The position numbers and the translations under genes were made by a program. From assembly GCA_965228625.1 (NCBI GenBank), contig OZ245829.1:1860001-1924000 (forward strand): DNA of 64,000 nt. The letters are read 5' to 3'. Positions 57,730-64,000 of this stretch are shown here, one piece after another; the first letter of the stretch is position 1; each line of letters starts with the position of its first letter. The DNA comes from UBA2767 sp965228625. Lineage in GTDB: Bacteria > Pseudomonadota > Alphaproteobacteria > Rhizobiales > Methyloligellaceae. Under the pieces are notes generated by a model. That model was not told where the DNA came from. It ran no database searches and saw only the letters and a program-made list of their open reading frames with translations.

Positions 57730-59310
57730 ATGAACACGGCCATTGCGACACGCCCCCGCCCATCAATCCCCGGACACGGACCGAAAACGCGAAAGCTCTT
57801 TGTCGCGCTGCTGTCGGCCATTCTGACGGTATTTGTCGCCACTGCGGTGACATCCCCGGCCATCGCGAAGAAAGGCGATGGATCGGCGCAAACGGCCGGC
57901 AAGGCGAAGGCCGGCAAGAAGGCCGCGAAAAAGAAGAAAGCGGTCAAAAAGGAGGTGACGAAGAAAAAGGTCAAAAAGACAAAAAAGGCCGCGGCCCAAA
58001 AGGCAGGGAAGCCGAAAGCCGGCAATCAGGCCGCAAAGAAAAAGAAAAAGGCATCCGCGAACACAGCGAAGAAAAAGACCGCAAAAAAGAAAAAGGCCGC
58101 GAGAAAGGGCGGCAAGCCCAAACCCCTGGCAAAAAAAACCGCCGCCAAGAAAAAGGCAGGCGCCAAAAAGGCCAAGCGTACGAAGACGGTGACCGTGAAA
58201 AAGAAGGTCACCAAAAAGACCGTCACCAGAAACAACACGGCGAAAAAGAAAACCGCTGCCAAGAGGCGCAACAAGAAGGGTTCCGCCAAGGGCCGGAACA
58301 CCGCGGGGCGCAAAAAGGCCGTTGTCCGCAAGAATGCAATTGCGAGTAAGAAGCGCGCCGCGCGGAGTGCCCGTGCCGCGAAGATCCGGCGCAAGCATGC
58401 TCGTAACTATGGTCCGCGCTACGCCTATCCGGAGCCGCGCCGTCATGACGCGCTGGCGGCAATCATCGACGGCGCCGTGCGCGCGATCGATCGGCGCAAT
58501 GGCGGCGTGGTCGTCGGTTATCCGGCACCGCGGCCTGCAACCCAGCGCCACGTGAAGCACCTGCCGAACGGCCGGACGCGCATCGTCATGGTCCGCCCCA
58601 ACGGCGTACGTATCGTCACGATCCGGGCGCGCGACGGCAGCATCGTCCGGCGTACGCGCCAAACCCCCGATGGCCGCGTTACCGTGCTCGTCGACAATCG
58701 CCCCTATTACGCGGTTCCGCGCTGGCGCCCGCTGCCCGCGCCCCTACCCCCGGTCGCGTCCTATCCCGGACCCGTGACCGCCCCGGATGCGGGACAGGCA
58801 ACCGCGCTGGAGCTGGAGCAGACCCTGACCGCGCCGCCGCCCGCTCCGATCGAGCGCACCTACACCCTGGAGGAGCTGCGGGCCGATGGAGACTGGCTTG
58901 GCCGCCTCAACCGTGTCGACGTCAAGAGCATCACATTCGCAACGGGCTCCGCGCAGATCGATGACTATGAAGTCTCGAAGCTCGCCGAGCTGGCCAGCGC
59001 GATGCACGCGATCATCGCCGAAAACCCGGACGAGGTCTTCATGGTGTCGGGTCACACGGACCTGATCGGTGACGAGTTCTCCAATCTCGATCTCTCGAAC
59101 CGGCGCGCCGAGGCCATCGCCGATGCCCTTGTCCGGTTCTATGCGATCCCGGCGGAAAACCTGGTGACCCAGGGGTACGGCGAACGCTACCCCGTAATCC
59201 CGACGCCATACGCCGAGCGGCAGAACCGTCGGGTCTCCGTTCAACGCATCACGCCGCTGCTCAGCGCACCCGAAGCCGGCACCAGCGAACTGCCGTCGCA
59301 CTTGCGCTGA
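57730..59310 (+). CDS. Exported OmpA-family protein with histone-H1-like Lys/Ala-rich tract
   Basis: 526 residues. Signal peptide about 1-46 (hydrophobic part VALLSAILTVFVATAV, cleavage after AIA). Residues about 47-228 are extremely basic, made mostly of Lys, Ala, Arg and Thr in KKKA-type units, like histone H1 or AlgP tails. A Tyr/Pro/Arg-rich part follows (about 230-395). The C-terminal OmpA domain (about 410-510) has ITFATGSAQIDDYEVSKLAELA and the peptidoglycan-binding DLSNRRAEAIADAL with the conserved Asp and Arg. Probably anchors to peptidoglycan while the tract contacts anionic polymers such as LPS, DNA or teichoic-like material. Not a known flagellar gene although located between flbD and flhA. 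Confidence 0.82.
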   Translation: MNTAIATRPRPSIPGHGPKTRKLFVALLSAILTVFVATAVTSPAIAKKGDGSAQTAGKAKAGKKAAKKKKAVKKEVTKKKVKKTKKAAAQKAGKPKAGNQAAKKKKKASANTAKKKTAKKKKAARKGGKPKPLAKKTAAKKKAGAKKAKRTKTVTVKKKVTKKTVTRNNTAKKKTAAKRRNKKGSAKGRNTAGRKKAVVRKNAIASKKRAARSARAAKIRRKHARNYGPRYAYPEPRRHDALAAIIDGAVRAIDRRNGGVVVGYPAPRPATQRHVKHLPNGRTRIVMVRPNGVRIVTIRARDGSIVRRTRQTPDGRVTVLVDNRPYYAVPRWRPLPAPLPPVASYPGPVTAPDAGQATALELEQTLTAPPPAPIERTYTLEELRADGDWLGRLNRVDVKSITFATGSAQIDDYEVSKLAELASAMHAIIAENPDEVFMVSGHTDLIGDEFSNLDLSNRRAEAIADALVRFYAIPAENLVTQGYGERYPVIPTPYAERQNRRVSVQRITPLLSAPEAGTSELPSHLR

Positions 59311-59356
59311 AGACACACATGGGAGACGGACAGACGCGGCACCAATCCGTCTCCCA

Positions 59357-59373
59357 TTAACTCTCCGCTAACC
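59357..59373 (+). promoter_or_regulatory. CtrA box upstream of flhA
   Basis: TTAA-N7-CTAACC (59357-59360, 59368-59373), one change from the CtrA consensus, 72 bases before the flhA ATG at 59445. It is the mirror arrangement of the sciP box (CTAA-N7-TTAACC). Confidence 0.65.
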
Positions 59374-59381
59374 ATATAGGC

Positions 59382-59397
59382 GGCAAATATTGCCTAG
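59382..59397. promoter_or_regulatory. GGCAAATATTGCC inverted repeat in the flhA promoter
   Basis: GGCAA-N3-TTGCC (59382-59394) with an extended TAGGCAA on the minus strand (59397-59390 region), starting nine bases after the CtrA box. The strongest copy of the motif seen in the sciP and fliF promoters; possibly an FlbD site where FlbD represses early genes. Confidence 0.5.
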
Positions 59398-59444
59398 CGG
59401 ATTTATCCGGCCGGGCGTTTCCGGCTGCGGGGAGTTTGTACGGC

Positions 59445-61604
59445 ATGAGCGACACGACGGCGGCGGGACCGGTGCCGAGCACCGACACGGCAAAGCAGGC
59501 CTCCGGCCAGCCCAACGCCGTGTTATCCGGTCTTGGCGATCTGGCCAATGCGGCGCGGCGCGGTGAAATCGGGCTCGCGCTGGGTGTTGTCGCCATCCTT
59601 GTGGTTCTCATCCTGCCGATGCCGGCAATGATGCTGGACCTGCTTCTCGCGATCTCCATTACGTTCTCGGTTCTGATTCTCATGACGGCGCTGTTCATCC
59701 ACGTGCCGCTCGAATTTTCGGCCTTTCCGACCGTCCTGCTGATTGCGACCATGATGCGGCTCGCGCTCAATCTCGCGTCGACGCGGTTGATCCTGACCGA
59801 CGGACATGAGGGGACGGATGCGGCCGGACAGGTCATTCAGGCCTTCGGCAATTTCGTGATGCAGGGCAATTTCGTCATCGGCATCATCGTGTTCGCAATC
59901 CTGGTGATCGTGAACTTCGTGGTTATCACCAAGGGCTCGGGCCGCATCGCCGAAGTCGCCGCACGCTTCACGCTGGACGCCATGCCGGGCAAGCAGATGG
60001 CGATCGACGCCGACCTGTCCGCCGGCCTCATCAACGAGGACGAGGCACGTGAGCGCCGCAAGAAGCTCGAGGATGAATCCTCGTTCTTCGGCGCCATGGA
60101 CGGCGCCTCCAAATTCGTGCGCGGCGACGCCATCGCCGGCATTTTGATTACCTTCATCAACATCATCGGCGGCATGATCATCGGCGTCGGACAGAACGGT
60201 ATGTCCATGATGGACGCCGGACAGACCTATACGCTGCTGACGATCGGCGACGGGCTGGTCTCGCAGATTCCCGCCCTCATCGTCTCGACCGCCGCCGGTC
60301 TGCTTGTCTCGAAGGCCGGAGTCGACGGCGCGGCGGACAAGGCGCTGGTGAGCCAGCTCTCCGGCTATCCCAAGGCGCTCGGCATGGCCTCGTTCGTGAT
60401 GGGCGGCATGGCGCTGCTGCCGGGCATTCCCATGCTCCCCTTCCTCGCCCTGTCGGGTGTTGCCGGAGGGCTTGCGTGGCGCGCGGCAAACACCAAGAAG
60501 GCGAAGGCCGAGGAGGAGCTGGCGATCCAGCAGGCTGAGACCGAGGCGGAGGCCGCGCCGGTGGAGGAGCCGATTTCCGAGACCCTTCAGATGGACGAGC
60601 TCAGGATTGAACTCGGCTACGGGCTGGTGCCGCTTATCAACGATCCCAAGGGCGACTCCGACAAGCTCACCGAGCAGATCAAGGCGCTGCGCCGCCAGCT
60701 TGCCGCCGAGATGGGCTTCGTCATGCCCGCGGTCCGCATTCTCGACAACATGCAGTTGCCGGCCAACGACTACATCATCAAGGTCAAGGAAGTGGATTCC
60801 GGCCACGGCACGCTCTACCCCGAACAGCTCATGGCCATGGATCCCAAGGGGGCGCAGATCGAGCTTCCGGGCAATCACACAACCGAACCGACGTTCGGTC
60901 TCCCCGCCACGTGGATTGATACCGATCTGCGCGAGGAAGCAACGTTCAAGGGATACACGGTTGTCGATCCCGTGACTGTGATCTCGACCCACCTGACCGA
61001 GACGCTCAAGGCGCATATGCCGGAGCTGCTGTCCTACGCGAACATGCAGGACCTGCTCGAAAAGCTGCCCGAGAAGTCACGCAAGCTGCTCGACGACGTG
61101 GTGCCGGCGCAGATCAGCGCGCCCGCGGTCCTGCGCGTGTTGCAGACCCTGCTGCGCGAGCGCATCTCGATCCGCGACCTTCCGACCATTCTCGAAGCCA
61201 TTGCAGAGGCGTCCGGTTTCACCCAGTCGGTCCAGGCGATCACCGAGCATGTGCGCACGCGGCTTGCCCGCCAGATCTGCGCGGCGCATACGGGACCGAA
61301 CGGATACCTGCCGTTGATCACACTGTCGCCGCAGTGGGAGCAGGAGTTTGCCGAGAGCCTTATCGGCGATGACGAGGACCGTCAGCTTGCCCTGGTGCCG
61401 AGCCGTCTGCAGGAGTTCATCAAGGACCTGCGCAGGGCCTTCGAGGAAGCAGGAGGAGCGGGTGAAGCACCGGTGTTGCTCACCGGTCCGCACATCCGGC
61501 CCTATGTGCGGCAGATCATCGAGCGGTTCCGGGCGCAGACACCGGTCATGTCGCAGCATGAAGTGCACCCGCAGGCCAAGCTCAAGACCGTGGGTCAGGT
61601 CTGA
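59445..61604 (+). CDS. flhA: Flagellar export gate protein FlhA
   Basis: 719 residues from the ATG at 59445, nine bases after GGGGAG; a TTG three codons earlier is also in frame. Eight membrane helices in the first ~345 residues with the FHIPEP signature AARFTLDAMPGKQMAIDADL and GDAIAGILITFINIIGGMIIG. The cytoplasmic domain (about 350-719) contains ELRIELGYGLVPLIND and RPYVRQIIERFRAQTPVMSQHEV. Core of the type III export apparatus. Alone in its transcription unit and controlled by its own CtrA box. Confidence 0.97.
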   Translation: MSDTTAAGPVPSTDTAKQASGQPNAVLSGLGDLANAARRGEIGLALGVVAILVVLILPMPAMMLDLLLAISITFSVLILMTALFIHVPLEFSAFPTVLLIATMMRLALNLASTRLILTDGHEGTDAAGQVIQAFGNFVMQGNFVIGIIVFAILVIVNFVVITKGSGRIAEVAARFTLDAMPGKQMAIDADLSAGLINEDEARERRKKLEDESSFFGAMDGASKFVRGDAIAGILITFINIIGGMIIGVGQNGMSMMDAGQTYTLLTIGDGLVSQIPALIVSTAAGLLVSKAGVDGAADKALVSQLSGYPKALGMASFVMGGMALLPGIPMLPFLALSGVAGGLAWRAANTKKAKAEEELAIQQAETEAEAAPVEEPISETLQMDELRIELGYGLVPLINDPKGDSDKLTEQIKALRRQLAAEMGFVMPAVRILDNMQLPANDYIIKVKEVDSGHGTLYPEQLMAMDPKGAQIELPGNHTTEPTFGLPATWIDTDLREEATFKGYTVVDPVTVISTHLTETLKAHMPELLSYANMQDLLEKLPEKSRKLLDDVVPAQISAPAVLRVLQTLLRERISIRDLPTILEAIAEASGFTQSVQAITEHVRTRLARQICAAHTGPNGYLPLITLSPQWEQEFAESLIGDDEDRQLALVPSRLQEFIKDLRRAFEEAGGAGEAPVLLTGPHIRPYVRQIIERFRAQTPVMSQHEVHPQAKLKTVGQV

Positions 61605-61631
61605 AGCCTTTTAGATTAAATCGGAGCTGCC

Positions 61632-62327
61632 TTATGCCGGATTGGTCGAACCCGCCGGCGTCAGTTTGGGTTGTTCACCGTTTTCCGCGTCCGGGGACTC
61701 CTCGAGGTCGGCCAGCGACTCTTTGGCCAGGCTTCGCGCAAGGGCATGGTCTTTTTTGGCCTTGTCCTTCTTCGGTGGTGCAACGTCCTCCGTGTCCGCG
61801 GACGCATCGGGCCCGGCCGCCGGCACCGTGGCCAGCCTTTGCGCAAGGGTGTGCTCTTTTCTGGCCCTTTCCTTCTTCGGTCGCGCAGTGCTTTTCGTGC
61901 CCGCGGATTCATCGGGCCCGGCAGGCGACTCCTTGGCCAGGCTTCGCGCAAGGACCTGTTCCTTTTTGGCCTTTCGCTTCCTTGGTGCTTTCTTCTTCGC
62001 CGGTTCCTCTTTCTGCAGTGAGCGGCCGGCAAAATGCCCGCCCTGATCGACGATCAGCGAGTCGTACTGAATGTCGCCGATGACGCGGGCGCCCGATTTC
62101 AGGTGCAACTTGGAGCAATAGACCGGCCCGTCCACGGTCCCGGCGACGATGACACTGTCTGCCGTAACCTTGCCGTTGACCTGCCCGGACCGCGAGACAA
62201 ACACGGATGCGCACTCGACGTCGCCATTGACGGTGCCGTTGATCTCCAACAGGCCCTTTGCTGACACGCCTCCCCCGATCTCCGATCCCTTCGCGATGAG
62301 CGTGAGCGGACGCCGCCGTCCAAACAT
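61632..62327 (-). CDS. Bactofilin with a three-copy basic repeat tail
   Basis: 231 residues. The bactofilin beta-helix core is residues about 5-105 (GSEIGGGVSAKGLLEINGTV, GDVECASVFVSRSGQVNGKV and GPVYCSKLHLKSGARVIGDI). From about residue 110 the tail is built from three units of about 36 residues, each with LARSLAKES or LAQRLATVP, then AGPD or ADLE and a KK-rich linker. Bactofilins polymerise at the inner membrane and organise cell-wall enzymes. It is followed on the same strand by the penicillin-binding protein gene's 3' side (transcribed before it). Confidence 0.9.
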   Translation of the reverse strand: MFGRRRPLTLIAKGSEIGGGVSAKGLLEINGTVNGDVECASVFVSRSGQVNGKVTADSVIVAGTVDGPVYCSKLHLKSGARVIGDIQYDSLIVDQGGHFAGRSLQKEEPAKKKAPRKRKAKKEQVLARSLAKESPAGPDESAGTKSTARPKKERARKEHTLAQRLATVPAAGPDASADTEDVAPPKKDKAKKDHALARSLAKESLADLEESPDAENGEQPKLTPAGSTNPA

Positions 62328-62408
62328 AACTGAACCTTCCCCTTGTTACCCGTCCGGCCGTTTCCAGTCCGGGCGCAAACTTGCCCGTTCAAACCTCAAC
62401 CGACGACA

Positions 62409-64000
62409 TCAGTTCTGGCTTGAAAACGGATCCCATGAGCCTTCCGAGCGATGCTGGCGTCTGGCCTTGCGCATGCCCGGGCGGCCCTGACGATAACCAT
62501 GATAACCGCCTTGCCGGTATCCCGGATAGCCTTGCCGATATCCCGGGTATCTCCCGTCATATGGACGTCCGAACAACATCGCATCGCCGAAATACGCGCC
62601 GGAACCGTAGCCGGACGCATACATGTAATCCTGGCTGAGCAGCATCGACATCAATGTGGCGGATTGATAGCCGCCCGACCGCCTGCTTGAGGGTTTCGCC
62701 TCGAATGCGGCAATTCGCGTCGGTGCCTTGCGGGACTTGCGGTCGATGCGAAGCGCCTCGGAGACGAAGGCCTTCCAGATCTGCGCGGGGAGATTTCCTC
62801 CCGTGACGCGCCGCATCGGCGTGTTGTCGTCATTTCCGACCCAGACGCCGACCACGAGATTGCCGGCGAAGCCGACGAACCACGCGTCGCGATAGTTCTG
62901 ACTGGTGCCGGTTTTCCCGTAAGAGGGAATCGACACACGCGCCGCCCGTCCGGTTCCGGCCTGAACGGTCGCTTGCAGGAACTGCCGCATCGTCGCGCTT
63001 TCCATCAGCTTCCAGCGGCCGGCCCCACTCGGCGGCAGTCCGGCGTCTGACTTGTGTTCCATCTCGACGACGCCCCAGGGCTTTATCGGGTAGGCCTTCG
63101 CCGCGAACGCGGCATAGGCCGAGGTGAGATCCAGCAGCGTCACCTCGGAGGTCCCCAGTGCGATGCTGGGATGCTCGTCGGAAATGGGCGTGGTGATGCC
63201 GAGATCGCGTGCCGCCCGTGCCACCTGTCGCGGCCCGACGGCCTGGGTCAGCCGGACCGAAACCGTGTTGACGGACGCGGAAAACGCGCGCCTGAGCGGG
63301 ATGACGCCGCGATACCTTCCGTCATAGTTTCTCGGGCTCCAGTCGCCGATCGTGACCGGCGCGTCCGCGACCAGCATTTCCGGGCGACCGCCGGCCCTGG
63401 CCGCGGCCAGATAAACGAACGCCTTGAACGAGGACCCGGGTTGGCGAAGCGCCTGGCTGGCCCGGTTGAACTGACTGTCTTCGTACTTCCTGCCGCCGAC
63501 CATCGCCAGCACGCGACCATCGGGTCGCATGGCGACCAGTGCGGCCTGCCCGGCCCGAAGCCGGCGTCCAAACTTGTCGAGCCTTTTGCCGAGGACCGCA
63601 TCGGCCACGCGCTGAAGCCGCGGGTCGAAACTGGTGCGGATCGGCAACGGCGGCAGCCCGCCGCCTTGTCCTACGTCCACGGTATCCGCGATCCAGTCGG
63701 CGTAGAACGCGCCGAACGTGCGGCGTTTCGTGTTGCGGGTCTTCGCCGGCTGCAGTAGCGCGCGCTGGTCGGCATCGAGGCGGCCATAGTCCACCATGGC
63801 GTCCAAGACCCGCGCCTCGCGCGTGCGAAGCGCGTCTCTGTCCTGTGCGAGCTGGCTCGGCGACCTCAGAAGTGCGACGAGCATGGCCGATTGCGGAACG
63901 GTGAGCTGAGAAACCTCGCGCTTGAAGTAGTGCCGCGCGGCGGCCCGCAGACCGAAGCACCCTTCCCCGAAATAGGCGCGGCTCAGATAGCGTTCGAGAA
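62409..64000 (-). CDS. Class A penicillin-binding protein (PBP1 family), C-terminal part
   Basis: 530 residues visible; the frame is open beyond 64000 (residues LERYLSRAYFGEGCFGL precede the ATG at 63884), so the start lies right of the window. The visible part begins in the glycosyltransferase domain (FGLRAAARHYF, LVALLRSPS) and contains the transpeptidase: SxxK in GSSFKAFVYL, SxN in SASVN and KTG in GKTGTSQNYRD. The C-terminal tail has a Gly/Tyr/Arg repeat, YPGYRQG in nearly tandem copies. Polymerises and crosslinks peptidoglycan in the periplasm. It ends 82 bases before the bactofilin start, on the same strand and in the order PBP then bactofilin. Confidence 0.93.
   Translation of the reverse strand, partial: LERYLSRAYFGEGCFGLRAAARHYFKREVSQLTVPQSAMLVALLRSPSQLAQDRDALRTREARVLDAMVDYGRLDADQRALLQPAKTRNTKRRTFGAFYADWIADTVDVGQGGGLPPLPIRTSFDPRLQRVADAVLGKRLDKFGRRLRAGQAALVAMRPDGRVLAMVGGRKYEDSQFNRASQALRQPGSSFKAFVYLAAARAGGRPEMLVADAPVTIGDWSPRNYDGRYRGVIPLRRAFSASVNTVSVRLTQAVGPRQVARAARDLGITTPISDEHPSIALGTSEVTLLDLTSAYAAFAAKAYPIKPWGVVEMEHKSDAGLPPSGAGRWKLMESATMRQFLQATVQAGTGRAARVSIPSYGKTGTSQNYRDAWFVGFAGNLVVGVWVGNDDNTPMRRVTGGNLPAQIWKAFVSEALRIDRKSRKAPTRIAAFEAKPSSRRSGGYQSATLMSMLLSQDYMYASGYGSGAYFGDAMLFGRPYDGRYPGYRQGYPGYRQGGYHGYRQGRPGMRKARRQHRSEGSWDPFSSQN

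Noticed and set aside
1..64000. CRISPR arrays, insertion sequences, prophage genes
   Set aside because: No spaced direct repeats of CRISPR type, no transposase or phage-like proteins were seen in any frame.

Overview
The window is a 64 kb chromosomal segment of a GC-rich alphaproteobacterium. The evidence is the Caulobacter-type flagellar operon fliF-fliG-fliH(flbE)-fliN-flbD next to flhA, a SciP/DUF1153 regulator, CtrA-type promoter boxes, an RpoE-ChrR pair of the ECF11 type, a DnaE2 polymerase and an alphaproteobacterial tRNA-Met. Several features fit Hyphomicrobiales or relatives, but I cannot name the genus. Almost all of the window is coding.

Layout. (1) 1-1488: 3' part of dnaE2. (2) 1511-8006: a singlet-oxygen/photo-oxidative stress module. 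It holds DUF2177, an FAD amine oxidase-like protein, DUF1365, a cyclopropane-fatty-acid synthase, and the operon rpoE-chrR-SDR. Three promoters carry TGATCC-N18-TA, the known RpoE/ChrR-type recognition sequence; two are divergent around 1941-2022 and one precedes rpoE. (3) 8082-15396: an unassigned catabolic locus with a PanB-like enzyme lacking two metal ligands, a GntR regulator, DUF6166, a TRAP transporter, a PhyH-type dioxygenase and a His-box membrane hydroxylase. Three intergenic regions share a GTAATATATYAC-like operator. (4) 15412-24380: an Asp/Glu-racemase-like gene with a GntR/UTRA regulator, divergent from a NitT/TauT-type ABC importer, SMP-30, SDR and isopropylmalate dehydrogenase-like operon, then a secreted MRJP/SMP-30-like protein.

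(5) 24550-35682: a signalling and uptake locus. It contains a sodium-solute-symporter/histidine kinase fusion, a small membrane partner, a stand-alone receiver, an XRE/ScfR-type regulator, a five-gene branched-chain-amino-acid-type ABC transporter and a conserved hypothetical protein. The kinase, the XRE protein and the hypothetical protein all appear to carry a DHp (HisKA)-like helical domain: catalytic in the kinase, His-retaining but otherwise altered in the XRE protein, and His-to-Lys in the hypothetical protein. This is my best candidate for an undescribed system. (6) 35727-46423: an accessory region of short divergent units (DoxX, class IV aminotransferase, AhpD-like, SDR, cyclase, MocR, GGT, CIA30, DUF4437, LysR) with two gene remnants, ending near tRNA-Met. 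(7) 46919-48984: a methyltransferase close to PmtA, and MnmA.

(8) 49066-61604: flagellar genes. fliK-flgD follow a sigma-54 promoter with upstream CGGCAAA elements that look like FlbD (ftr) sites. sciP, fliF and flhA each follow a CtrA box and a shared TAGGCAA motif. This rebuilds the CtrA to FlbD/sigma-54 cascade from sequence alone. A secreted OmpA-family protein with a histone-H1-like Lys/Ala tract sits between flbD and flhA. (9) 61632-64000: a bactofilin with a three-copy repeat tail and the 3' part of a class A penicillin-binding protein.
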